Shown here: piece by piece, positions 35,385 to 46,413 of the stretch
Layout of the letters: each line of letters begins with the position of its first letter
Numbering within the stretch: position 1 is the stretch's first letter
From: Margaritifera margaritifera
Lineage: Eukaryota; Mollusca; Bivalvia; Unionida; Margaritiferidae
Reading direction: 5' to 3'
NCBI GenBank assembly: GCA_029931535.1
Contig: JAQPZY010001660.1
Coordinates: forward strand, 5,625,501-5,689,500
Length of the DNA stretch: 64,000 bases
Notes under the pieces: model-generated
What the model saw: the letters and a program-made list of their open reading frames with translations, nothing else
Databases searched by the model: none
What the model was told of the DNA's origin: nothing
Made by a program: the position numbers and the translations under genes

Positions 35385-35700
35385 TCAGTATTCATAGCAG
35401 TAGCATCACATGCAAAACACAAAATGTGATATATTTATTTAATTGCAAAGTTTGTTCAATCCAGCATATGGGGGAGACCAAAAAACTAAATATGGGGATG
35501 AATCTATATAGAGCCAATTGGCAAAGCAAAATATTTGCAAGAAGACCCAATGAAGAACACATATTATACTGACTGACAAAGCCCCCAATCAAAACTGTAA
35601 CCTCGAAACCAGAAGAGCGAAGGAAATATGATGGATTCACCACTTTAGAACCCTTAGACCAGGTGGTTTGAATCAAGAATAGAAACTGATGAACATTTTA
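35385..35700 (+). pseudogene. Penelope-like element fragment, GIY-YIG endonuclease and C-terminus
   Basis: The frame reads ITCKTQNVIYLFNCKVCSIQ, HMGETKKLNMGMNLYRANW, i.e. the C-x-C region, the GET motif and the R/M-N-x-H/Y-R box of the Penelope GIY-YIG domain. After a frame change near 35580, NLETRRAKEIWWIHHFRTLR and PGGLNQE match the usual C-terminal tail (W-I, L/F-R-T, P-x-G-L-N). The RT part is missing. The family C repeat abuts it upstream. Confidence 0.75.
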
Positions 35701-36537
35701 AAATATGTTCCTGTTTCTTTAATCTTATCCTTAATTTTAAAAACAGTCTCTTTACTCCATGGACTATAACTGAAGATGTTATCGGGGACAAAATTTGGGT
35801 AGTCATATATATTGGCATGAAACCTACTACTTTTCCTTTGTTTCACGCAGTTTAAACTGAGTCACCTGTAGGCAGCTTGCAACATTTATCTTTTTGCCAA
35901 TTTGGAATATCTGACTTGCAACAATGTAAACAGTTCAAAGTATCGAGTTTTCAACCCTTTTACTGGTTATATTACTATTAGATTCTGTGGTTTTGGTTTC
36001 TCAACAAAACGGTATGTAAATATTTTCTTGACATTTTTGCATTTGTATTTCTTCATTTTTTTGTGTCGTCCAATTTTTAAAAAGGGATTTGTAGATCTTG
36101 AAAGTGCTTGGCCAGTTTGTCTGCCTTGCTGCACTGTGCTTTGTCATATTTCCTCTGAGTGTGTGCATGTTAGGCCTCAAATTGGTTATATATGCTGGAC
36201 ATGCTCGACAGTATTGATTTTTGGATTTACTGTTTTTGTCGAAGTTGGACACTGGGAGTTTCTGCTAGGAAACCAATAATCAGACTTGATAAATAATTGT
36301 TTTAACTAAAACTCGTACACAGATATTGATCTCATCTTATATTGAAGATTTACATTGCACAGGTGTGAAACTACCTTAGGGCTTTAGTAAATGGTACTAT
36401 GTAATCTCTGTTTGCCTCACCTAAGTTTGGGAGTAGTTCATTTGTTTTTATAGGCCAAAAGTGATTATTAACAAATAGTAAAGTCAGTTTCAAAACGACA
36501 GGAAAGAAAAAGTTGAAAAAACCTGTTAAAATTACAG
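35701..36537. other. Spacer, nothing recognised
   Basis: A 125-codon plus-strand ORF (35902-36279) is hydrophobic and AT-driven, with no recognisable motif, start context or splice signal. Taken as chance. Confidence 0.4.
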
Positions 36538-37331
36538 CAGACCTGCCATCCCTAACAAGACCTTCTCAGTAAGGCATTCAATATTTGTTTGTAAGTTAGA
36601 CCAATTTTCAGCAAGGTGTAATGTGTACTGCTATTGTCGACATAGAAAATAATGCGTTTGAAAAGTTCAGAAGTGTGAACTGATGCAGTGATGACAAACA
36701 TCATGTTCAACTAAAAAGTAATGCCCTTTCCTTTCAGTTTCATAAACTGCAGTTCCAAACCCCATGGAGGCCTATGGCTCATTGCTAGATCCCTCAGCTC
36801 TGTAATCTTTGTTTTTTTAATTTCACATGGCAGTGGCAATAAACTTTCTCGCCATGGGCAATACTACTATTAACATGACATGATGTCCAATAAATGTAAA
36901 TATTACCTTTCCTGCTTTTTTTTTCTTCCAAGCCAAGAATCTGAATATTCCTTTGATTCTTCTACTCTGTTTGAACTTTTTAAGAGCTGATTCTCCCTTT
37001 TGCCTTCAACATGTTTCTGCTTGTGAGTCAACATTTCTAGATAATGCTATACTGTAAAAGCAAAAGCTTGATCATGCAGGCCTTTTGCATGAAAAACATG
37101 GGTGGATTAAAGCATCTGAGGTATTCCTGTGTAAAGTTTGTCTGGTTTCCTGATTATTAACTACACTGAATCTAATATGAAAATCCGGATCTGGACCAAA
37201 CCCAGACAAGCCAATATCCAGATCTGACTGCAATGATCATATTTTCTTATTTTTTGCTATTATTCTTCAAGTCTATAATTTAAGGGCCATTTCAGTAAAA
37301 CTTAGTCAAATTGTAAGGGTTGGCAGGTCTG
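36538..37331. mobile_element. Non-autonomous DNA transposon, about 794 bp, with TIRs
   Basis: Left end 'cagacctgccatccctaaca'. The right end, 'gtaagggttggcaggtctg', is its inverted match (18 of about 20 outer bases correspond). Both subterminal regions recur at 51879-52310 in a shorter copy, confirming a mobile family. There is no transposase ORF. A clear target-site duplication was not seen. Confidence 0.7.
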
Positions 37332-37904
37332 TTAAATGTAGGCTGATCAGTATCACCTCATACTTAATGCACAGCAAAAACGCGGAGTAGAAAATCTGCT
37401 AGTAACAGCAAATCCCTCCACCCCTAGAACTTAAATGGTTCTGTTACTGCCCAGTTACACAACATGCAGCCTATCTTAGCAGTCAACTGGCCCATATACA
37501 TCTCGGTGACTGAAGCTGATGCCTGCATTTCTGGCCACATTTTAAGAAAACAAATGAAGAATTGTATCAGATTCTAAGCATATGTTGGTAATTCAATAAC
37601 TATTGACTACAAACTGCCTCTAATGGAATGAATGTCTGATGACAATTTTTCCAGATCTCTGATCTCTCTTACTATATATATATATATATGAAAAAGTGAA
37701 TTGTGATTGATGCTATTCATTTGTATAATTAAATATCAGAGCTTTATTAACCAGGCATGTGGTCTCACTTTTGATACTTTGTTGACAGAGACTGAAAAAA
37801 ACTATTCTAAAAGCCAGATTCACTCAATTGATTTTCAATGGAGAAAAATCATTACATACATGTATTTAAGTAGCCGTGACTGTCATTTGTCTCCACTCAC
37901 ATGT
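37332..37904. other. Spacer, nothing recognised
   Basis: AT-rich, with a short (AT)n at 37672-37689. Confidence 0.4.
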
Positions 37905-37906
37905 CA

Positions 37907-38345
37907 AGATGTCAGAACGGCCAGCTAAGCATCGTAGGATTGAAAGTCTGATCAATGAGTGTGAATCTGTGCCAAAACCTACATTGAAGAAACTAGAAGA
38001 AAAATTTGGCATATGAACATCTACTGTTTCAGATATTTTAAAGAAAATGGAATTCTATAAGCATAAATGTGAAAACAACAGTGATTCAAATGAGCATCGT
38101 TTTAACAATGCCTGCAAATTTGACAAACTGAACGATCTTGTGTGGCAATAGTTTAGCCAGGCTAGGACCAAAAACATTCCAATTTCTGGCCCTATAATAT
38201 ATAATCTCTCTTTCTCTCTCTCATCACGTAATTGCTTAGAAAAAGACATTTTCTTCACATCTGCTAAAACCACAGTAAACCAAACACTTCTCAAAACCGA
38301 AAATGTTTTTGGGTCCCAAGGGTTTTTAGTTTCGAGAGGTTTCAC
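37907..38345 (+). pseudogene. pogo/Tigger-type transposase remnant, second lineage
   Basis: ATG at 37909 opens MSERPAKHRRIESLINECES, then LKKLEEKFGI, stop, STVSDILKKMEFY, KFDKLNDLVWQ, stop, FSQARTKNIPISGPII. This is the N-terminal helix-turn-helix and the start of the second CENP-B-type unit. The sequence then jumps to 'ttgggtcccaagggttttta' and 'gtttcgagaggtttcactg' (38308-38348), which looks like a pogo terminal repeat. The catalytic domain is deleted. The protein differs from the remnant at 28456. Confidence 0.75.
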
Positions 38346-38352
38346 TGTTTAT

Positions 38353-38386
38353 ATGTGTGTGTGTGTGTGTGTGTTTGTGTGTGCAT
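38353..38386. repeat. (GT)n microsatellite
   Basis: About 15 GT dinucleotides with one interruption. Confidence 0.95.
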
Positions 38387-38884
38387 AGAACTGAAACCTC
38401 CATGGCACCAAAGTGAATCAGTTCTAGCAATTTGTAGTTCAAGTAAAAGATGATCAACATTATTATAAATATTGTCTTGGATCTTGAACACCAGTTAGAG
38501 TGACCCAGGGTATTCAAGCCAACTATGTTCAAGCCAACAAGATTACCAAGAAATGAAAAATCAAACACAAAGTGAATTTATATCATTTGTGTATTAATTC
38601 AAATTTAAACACAAAATATCCACTGCTTAATATCAAGAACTTAAAACCTTGAAAATATTACAACATATATTTGTAAATGAAAATAAAACCATGACTAATG
38701 CGTATGAGCAATACATAATTTGCCAACAGAACAAGATATTTACAGTGGAGACTTCACAGTTGTTATATATAGTATGATTGTAGAATTTACAATGGATTTT
38801 GCATCCTATCATGACAATATTACAAAAAGCCATGATAGCCAGTGGATAAGAAACATAACCCCATTTCCCTACTGTAAAATGAAC

Positions 38885-39175
38885 ATCCAGTAAACAGCTT
38901 AGACCCAGATCTGCCATTAGATAATGTACTAGTCACTCAGGGTCTATGCTTTTAGCTTGAAATTATCAGTATAACAGTGTAGACCCTTATCTGCCAGCAT
39001 ATAATGAATACCCCTGTAAATCTGAGTCCACACTGTTGCAGCTGGGTGTGTATTATGCAGTAATGTGTTGTCTGTCTCCAATACACTGACCGTTTTCCAT
39101 ATCCAAATACACTGACAATTGTCTGTCCAAATACACTGACAGTTGTCTCCAAATACACTAACAGTTCTGATTGTT
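38885..39175. repeat. Diverged MITE remnant and short 'atacactgacagttgtc' repeats
   Basis: 'gacccagatctgccattag' and 'gggtctatgc' (38903-38950) match the interior of the MITE at 6461, and a second similar pair follows to 39035. 39080-39170 then holds four copies of a 'tccaaatacactgacagt' unit. Confidence 0.55.
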
Positions 39176-39279
39176 TTTTTTGGTTTTGTTTCTTGTAATT
39201 TGAAATAAAATCTATATTTAATTGGAAACTGTAATTTTACCTTTTGACCATTTTAAGACTGCTTAACCTACATTTCTTG

Positions 39280-40680
39280 TACAGAGAGTTGCTGTTGTGG
39301 CACAAAGCTCTAGTTTCATTTTACATATAATTGTGATGTTTATACATGAAGGAGCTCATAATTCTACAGCCAGTCGTTTACACAAGCAAGTGCCAATATC
39401 CAGAATAATCATAGGTAAGATAAACAATGAAAAGCTGCCAGTTTTTGTTGATGAGTTTCAGAAAGAAAAGATCACATCTAAGAGTACTGACTACAAAAGG
39501 ATCTTCCTGACTTTAAAGGTCTACTAGCTAGAGTAAAGGCTACAGTTTTGTTTCCTAAGACATATTACACCAGTGTTCAACAACTTTTTACTTGTTTTTT
39601 ACTCAGATACTTCAAAGATACTTCACACTCAGTAATGAGATGGTCAGTATGACTGGCAGGTTTCTTTCAAAGTTTCTGAACAGAGAAACACTGCATAATG
39701 TAGATGGTACTGACTTGCCAAATGAAGACTTGAGTGCAAAGAGGCAGCTACCTGATTAAGAGATGTTAACTGTTTAAAATGCCAGGAAAGAGTTTGAAAG
39801 GTTATCAAGGCAAAAGCAAAGAAAGGAGCTGCTTCAGGAAATAGATCATTATTTAGTACAACTGGAGAATACTTGATCTCTAAACTACCTGTTTCTAACA
39901 CATTACTCAAAAGCCTTAGTTGTTTAAATCCTGCAATAACAGGGAAGAATGTTTCACAGTCTGCCAAGTGAATCCAAGAAATTACAATAGCAACCAAAAC
40001 AAGACATGTCAACTGTTTTGGATGAATGCAAGCTGTATGAAATGGATAGTGAAATCAGAGCAATGATGGAAAATAATCTAGTAGACCATATAGAGATAAA
40101 TTTTCAGACTGAAAGTATTGGATGGCAGATGTAAATTCCCAATGTAATGCCCTTGAACAAGGTGATTAAGAATGCATTAATGCTGATGTAGAAAGAAGTT
40201 TGTCCAAGAACAATGAAGTGGTAAGGAGAAGTCTCGGATGGCTGAAACAACCATCAATGGAATTCACATGGTTTAGAATGCAGTGAACTGTATGGTAAAC
40301 CAGAGTATATCCCTTTCACAAAGGACTTAAAGATGTCATTCAGGTCTCTGACCATTCATTCTATCAAATCAGATTAAATGTGGAGAAATTTTAATGCAGA
40401 ATTGAGAATGTAAAGAAAGATAAGGTAAAAGCAGAGAAAGAGGCTGTCTGAAAGAAGCAAGAACTGAAGGAGAAGGCAAAATCACTAGAATCTAAGGAAA
40501 GGGAGTTAATGCCCTTGAAAAGGAAGCCTAGTCAAATGTGGATACTGCAGATTATCTAATAAAAGAAGACAGGAAGAAAATGGACAAGGGTCATGAAAAA
40601 GAACCATTTAGATCAGGCCCTGATGGTTGCTAAAAGGGGAGGATGAGGCCAAAAATCGGCAAAAAAGACAGAAAAATAGC
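39280..40680 (+). pseudogene. hAT-superfamily transposase-like pseudogene
   Basis: Heavily broken coding sequence on the plus strand. Recognisable pieces in order: STTGEYLISKLPVSNTLLKS and LSCLNPAIT (39846-39945), DECKLYEMDSEIRAMMEN (40023-40076) and NADVERSLSKNNEVVRRSL (40179-40235). The last is the hallmark C-terminal dimerisation motif of hAT-type transposases. A lysine/glutamate-rich coiled-coil tail (KKDKVKAEKEAV to LESKEREL) extends to about 40510. At least ten stops or frame changes mark it as old. The N-terminal part before 39600 cannot be aligned by eye. Terminal repeats were not found. Confidence 0.65.
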
Positions 40681-40689
40681 AAATAAATG

Positions 40690-41185
40690 TCTTTTTGTGT
40701 ACCAAACGCAAAACTTCAGAATAATATGTACTTAAGAATTGACAATAGCAGAGACTACTGTATTATGTTCTTGGATGGTCCATTTTGCTTTCAGGCAATC
40801 ATATTTAAAGGCTTTATTGCTCTTCAGTTTCTATCTGGGTATGTTTATGTTTATGATCAATCAGTATGTTTCAGAAAGAGCTTACATAGACAACTACTTT
40901 TGTTATTTTGCTTTTACAACTCTGTTCTAAAATAAATATATGCACTTTTGGTCTGTTTTTATTCCAAACCTGGCCTATAGATAGAAGAATACTTTTCCAT
41001 TAATAGCAAGTAAAGCTGTAATTGTATGATGTAGAAAATGCAAACTGCAGTGAAATTATGAAATCAAAGATACTAGTAGCAGACTGCTATTTGTGTCTTG
41101 ACTGCACAGTCCCTTATCTTGCTAATAATATTTGTTAACTGTATACGAGTAGTGACTATTTGTGTTTGTAACCATCTATAACTTC
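40690..41185. other. Spacer, nothing recognised
   Basis: AT-rich; no signal beyond chance ORFs. Confidence 0.4.
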
Positions 41186-41190
41186 TGACT

Positions 41191-42085
41191 TGTAAGTTTG
41201 TGCTGTAGATCAATCTGTTGTCTTCATTCTGTATTTGTAAGTTTGTGCTGTAGATCAATCTGTCTTCATTCTGTATATGTAAGTTTGTGCCGTAGATCAA
41301 TCTGTTGTCTTCATTCTGTATTTGTAAGTTTGTGCTGTAGATCAATCTGTTGTCTTCATTCTGTATTTGTAAGTTTGTGCTGTAGATCAATATGTTGTCT
41401 TCATTCTGTATATGTAAGTTTGTGCTGTAGATCAATATGTTGTCTTCATTCTGTATATGTAAGTTTGTGCTGTAGATCAATATGTTGTCTTCATTCTGTA
41501 TATGTAAGTTTGTGCCGTAGATCAATCTGTCTTCATTCTGTATTTGTAAGTTTGTGCTGTAGATCAATCTGTTGTCTTCATTCAATATATGTAAGTTTGT
41601 GCCATAGATCAATCTGTTGTCTTCATTCTGTATATGTAAGTTTGTGCTGTAGATCAATATGTTGTCTTCATTCTGTATATCTAAGTTTGTGCTGTAGATC
41701 AATCTGTTGTCTTCATTCTGTATTTGTAAGTTTGTGCTGTAGATCAATATGTTGTCTTCATTCTGTATATGTAAGTTTGTGCTGTAGATCAATATGTTGT
41801 CTTCATTCTGTATATGCAAGTTTGTGCTGTAGATCAATCTGTTGTCTTCATTCTGTATGTCAGTTTGTACCGTAGATCAATCTGTTGTCTTCGTTCTGTA
41901 TTTGTAAGTTTGTGCTGTAGATCAATATGTTGTCTTCATTCTGTATATGTAAGTTTGTGCTGTAGATCAATCTGTTGTATTCATTCTGTATTTGTAAGTT
42001 TGTGCTGTAGATCAATCTGTTGTCTTCATTCTGTATTTGTAAGTTTGTGCTGTAGATCAATCTGTTGTTTTCATTCTGTATTTCA
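41191..42085. repeat. 45-bp minisatellite, about 20 copies
   Basis: Units of 'tgtaagtttgtgctgtagat' plus 'caatctgttgtcttcattct' and 'gtatt', with 42-bp variants lacking 'ttg'. Because 45 and 42 are multiples of three, long ORFs run on both strands (225 and 254 codons), encoding 15-residue repeats. A copy near 41860 with a different length breaks both. No start context or flanking coding sequence; not a gene. Confidence 0.97.
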
Positions 42086-42294
42086 TGAAGGGTATATGCC
42101 TGAACCTTGTCTTTTTGGTTTGCTTAGCTTCAACAACTGGACACAAAGCAAAATAATAATAATGATTCCTGGAAACATTATCTCAAATAATCTGACCATC
42201 AAAAATGAGAATGCTTTGTTTCTTTTTTTTCTTAGAAAAATAAAAATTATGTTATTTTCATGTAAATCGTAATTGGCTCCCTGTATTAAAATGC

Positions 42295-42440
42295 TGACTT
42301 GGCTAACTGCAATAAACTGTGGACTTGACTGGCTGTAATAAACTGCGGACTTGGCTGGCTGTAATAAACTGTGGACTTGGCTGGCTGCAATAAACTGTGG
42401 ACTTGGCTGGCTGTAATAAACTGTGGACTTGGCTGGCTCT
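42295..42440. repeat. 26-bp minisatellite, about six copies
   Basis: 'gacttggctggctgtaataa' plus 'actgtg' repeats at 42322, 42348 and 42374, and onward. Confidence 0.95.
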
Positions 42441-42677
42441 AAGTGTAAAACACATCCAATAATTGTCCTATAATGTGGGGAAAATCTGAACTATAATCCT
42501 ATAAAACTATGTCGTCTCGCATCGAAGTCTCATAAAAGGTCAGTGTTATTTTAATTCATGATTAACAGTTAATGAAGGCTATGTTTTTTTGTTTAACTCT
42601 CTGTTACAATCGGTTAGACATAAAGTTCAGATATTTCTACATTTGTTTTATACTCAGATGCCAAAGCATGAAGAGAC

Positions 42678-42678
42678 A

Positions 42679-42738
<60 letters not shown>
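42678..42738. repeat. (AT)n microsatellite
   Basis: About 25 AT dinucleotides. Confidence 0.97.
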
Positions 42739-42740
<2 letters not shown>

Positions 42741-42889
42741 GTATTTTACATGCTGCTCATTTTACTTTTTTCCCTAAAAATAAACACATAAAGTTTTACA
42801 TGTGCCAATAATCATCATTACTAGAGCCATAATCTGTGAGAAATATGCAGGTAAAACAAGAAGGCCAGGTAATGCATTGTCAAGCCCAC

Positions 42890-43545
42890 AATTAATGCAT
42901 TGCTGTAAAATGTGCGACCTAGACCCCAGTGTTGAAAGGCTGGTGCAAGCATGTCACTGAGCTTCATAATGATTCATCCAAAATATGAAGAAAATCCATC
43001 AAGGAGTTTAGGAAATATAAGCAAATTAAAAGCTTTAACAAACCAAAGACAAAGTTTCTATGACTGAGCTTGACTCCAAGGTTAAAGGGGTTTGCAAGCA
43101 CATTTCATGATGAATTGACTTAGTTTCATAATGATTAATCCCAAGTATGAAGAAAATCCATCAAATGGTTTAGAAAATACTAGCAAATGGAAAATTTGTA
43201 ACCAAAACCTTAATGCAAATTTTCTATGACTGTAACCTTGACTCCAAGGTCAAAAGGAGCATGCATGCATGTCACAAAATGAAGAAAATTCATCAAGGGG
43301 TTTAGGAAATATAGCAAAGGAAAAAACTTAAACCAAAACACCATTACAAATTTCTATGATTGTGACCTTGGATCCAAGGTCATATGGTTGAGTGAGTGTG
43401 TCATAGAATTAATTGTCTTAGCTTTATATTGATCCATGCCAAGTATGATGAAAATGTATTAAGTGGTTTACGAAATATATGCAAATGAAAAACTTGAACT
43501 AATCCTTAAACTGTTGATAGTGATGCCTGAAAAGTGACCATGTTT
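42890..43545 (+). repeat. Repeat family D array, about 155-bp units, four copies
   Basis: Units with 'tgtgaccttggatccaaggt', 'cataatgattcatccaaagt' and 'gaagaaaatccatcaagggg', spaced at about 42966, 43121, 43280 and 43435. Non-coding, like families B and C. Confidence 0.8.
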
Positions 43546-44008
43546 CGCTTCTCACTAGTGTGGGCTTGACAAAAATTAAATCATCCACTTTTATAACCCA
43601 CTGTATGGTGGGGCTAGAGTTGACAGCACTTTTCATAAAAAAGCAAATATTTGTGGTATGGGCCCATATATTGGACTATAATGAATTGCTCCAAACAACC
43701 CAAGTTCATGTGGTGGCAGGCCAAATTCAAAACTGTCAGGTTGGCTCAAAGCATGGTGAATTGGCCTTAGATACATACAATCCTATGTGGCAGATGATTA
43801 CATGGATTACGTGAATTATAAGCATGTAAATCTAATTGTTGTTGAGAATAATAGCTGAGCAGTCAACTCAAACAAGGTTAATGGATTTGATAGTAACTCT
43901 AAATGAGCTACACTAGCTTTAGTTATCAGTAAATCTGTGTGGTACATTTGTGTCTGAGGTAAACTAAACATCAGTTCCCTGTCTTTGTAAAGTTTGTCTG
44001 GCAGATGG

Positions 44009-44889
44009 TCAGAGCTGTGGAGTTGACTCAAACTGTGCTGCACTGGCCTGAGCCAAGAGATTGATTGCTGAAATGGCTTCTGCATCTCCTACATCCCCAA
44101 CACACTCCACCTCATACTGAACAGCAGGCTGGCCATATATCAACTCTCCCTGCTGACCAGCTATGGATATCTCTGCCTGACTGGTGGTGTAAGCAAGCAA
44201 GTTTCCATTGGAGGCACTGGAAGCTATAGCAATCACTGCAGGGGATCTGCGGTAATCTCCTGTTGCCTTTGGGTCCACTATGTAACTCTGACCGTCGCTT
44301 GATACATGTAACACTGTCTGCTCCTCCATGCCTGGTTCCTGAATATGAAGAATAGTTGTCTGGGTCCGATCATCATCCTGCTGGAATAAATGTTTCTGGT
44401 CCGCAGACATCTCAAGAACTATTTTCTCCTCAGAGACATCATGTTCATACTGAACTACAGTCTGGTCACCACCTGCTGTTATTAAACCAGGCTGCTCAAT
44501 CTCAACCACCATGGTATCTGTGAGTGAATCTCCCATATGACTAGCAAGCATTCTTTTAACTTCCTGTTCTATAGCTGGGTCCACCACCCGCAAGTTTCCA
44601 CTAGCATCCTGCTGGAGGACAATCCTAGTTTTGAATGAATCTGTTTCATGATCACTTTCAAATGTGTCCTCCTCCTCCTCCTCGTCTCTCTCTTCCTTGA
44701 CTGCTGTCATGTTTGCACCTGTAGAGTTCCTGTAGCGGGACTTTCGCCCTTTCACAGCATCTGCCCCACCTCGATGCTGCTGCATGTGACATGTTAGATA
44801 CTCTTTCCTGTAGAAACACTTCCCACACAGATCACACACATGGTTTTTGACTCCCATGTGGTGGGACAGAAAATGACGCTTGAGACTTC
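44009..44889 (-). CDS. C2H2 zinc-finger protein, last exon
   Basis: Terminal exon of the minus-strand gene. The acceptor is gtcattcacag. The first two bases complete an arginine codon (phase 1) and finish finger 5 (QRSLKRHFLSHH). Finger 6 follows: CDLCGKCFYRKEYLTCHMQQH. The remaining roughly 245 residues have no finger. They are acidic and rich in Gln, Val and Thr, with a second glutamate run (EERDEEEEEDTFESD) and stretches such as TTILHIQEPGMEEQTVLHVS. This resembles an activation or interaction tail. The stop is TGA at 44011-44009. The role as a nuclear DNA-binding regulator is inferred from the fingers. No vertebrate orthologue is assigned. Confidence 0.9.
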
Positions 44890-44998
44890 CTGTGAATGAC
44901 AAAAAAAATTTTTGGGAGTATACCGGCTGAAGTAAAGTATACATATTACAAAATTATGTCAAGCATCATCTTACATTTTATAATTTCATGGCAAGGTT

Positions 44999-45082
44999 GA
45001 ACCTGCTATAATGACCACTGCATATAATTACCACTGACCACTGCATATAATTACCACTGAACACTGCATATAATTACCACCT
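44999..45082. repeat. 23-24-bp tandem repeat, three copies
   Basis: 'gaccactgcatataattacc' units. Confidence 0.85.
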
Positions 45083-45329
45083 ACGTACAAAGTTCATCTT
45101 CAGTACGTTTAATTTATACATAAGTTAATATGTTTACCTGCATATAAAAACCAAATGTTCATTATAACCACTTTTGGCCAGTCCTCTGAATACTGAATGG
45201 GTATTATATGTATATTTGACTCCAGTATTATTCTGTTTATTTTGCATGCACTGTTTTCATAACTCGAAGAATTTGAAATCAACATAATAAACTTTTTACA
45301 ATTATGCTTATTTTAAGCATCATCTTTAG

Positions 45330-45515
45330 GACAGTTTGGTTTGGTGTTTTACAGCACAGAAACAAATATATTATTTAGTGCCAAGCCAATTGGAGTAAAG
45401 TACCTTGCCCAAAGACACACCATGGTAGCCAACCTGGGCTGATCTGATGGTAGGATTCGAGCCCACACCCTGAGTTGCAAGCCTGGCATACTAACAAATG
45501 AACTGCCACTGCTCC
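45330..45515 (-). mobile_element. tRNA-derived SINE (family S) in the last zinc-finger intron
   Basis: 'agtttggtttggtgttttac', 'ccttgcccaaagacacacca' and 'gattcgagcccacacc' match the SINE at 21097 with more divergence. No target duplication is visible. It sits in the 1.3-kb intron (44890-46198). Confidence 0.8.
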
Positions 45516-46198
45516 TTAACTGTTCCCCTTAGGAGAAACTGAGAACTTATCCAAATGCTGATGTAGTTTATTTTTTACAGCAGCGAATACAGATGAAACA
45601 AAAAATGAAGCTGTCATTACTTTAGGGTCACCATCCATTATAAAAAACGGCAGTGTAGTGTCCCTCAAGATTACTTTGACATATCAAGCTTCATATATGT
45701 GAATTATACGGTGTCTGAGGTATAAACCAAACTACAAAACTCTCATGCATATCTACAAAATATTGACTAATATATTAACTGATGTTTACCTCTTTATTTC
45801 ATTAAGATTTGTATTGAATGGCAAGGATTTATCACTTAACTGCAAACCATATCCACATATTAAACAGGGTACCACAATACATATTTCCAGAATCTGTTCA
45901 ATGCCAACTTTAAAGATTAAAACTTTCTAATAATTGAACATGTCATGTTATACGAAGCTGGCTTGTGTATTGAAGTTTTCAGATTGTAATATACAGTGAA
46001 GACTGTCTGTAAGGGACTGTAATCTGTCCTTAGTGGTACAAGTGCCCTTGATTTAGAGGGAAAATGATATGAAAATGAACAAAAGGGACACATACACATT
46101 GTCCTGTTGGAGCATGTGTCTTTGATATTGAAAAGTTCACAAAGGACAGGTTTCAATGTAAAGTATATATGATAGAAAGAGAACACAGTGTGACTTAC

Positions 46199-46413
46199 TC
46201 TGGTAGCTGAAGATCTTGCTGCACTCTGAGCACTTGAACTCTGTTTTGAGGTTAATGTGCTTGTTGAGCCTGTGTCTCTCCAAAAGATGTCTGTGGGCAA
46301 ACATTCTGTTGCAGAACTCACACTTGACTGGCATACCCCCACCCCTATCATGGGTTCTTAGATGGGACTTCAGGCTTCCAATACTTGGGAAGCCCTTGCC
46401 ACACTGATTACAC
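46199..46413 (-). CDS. C2H2 zinc-finger protein, internal exon (fingers 3, 4 and start of 5)
   Basis: 215-bp exon with acceptor tttaaatttcag and donor A then gtaagt. Its first base completes a leucine codon (phase 2 entry). It encodes finger 3 (CNQCGKGFPSIGSLKSHLRTH), a glycine-rich linker, finger 4 (CEFCNRMFAHRHLLERH, then RLNKH) and the two cysteines of finger 5 (CSECSKIFSYQ). It leaves in phase 1, so finger 5's histidines come from the next exon. All cysteine-histidine spacings are C-x2-C-x12-H-x3/4-H. Confidence 0.93.

Noticed and set aside
35902..36279. 125-codon plus-strand ORF with hydrophobic segments
   Set aside because: Phe/Ile/Cys-rich, as expected from T-rich DNA; no motif or splice support.
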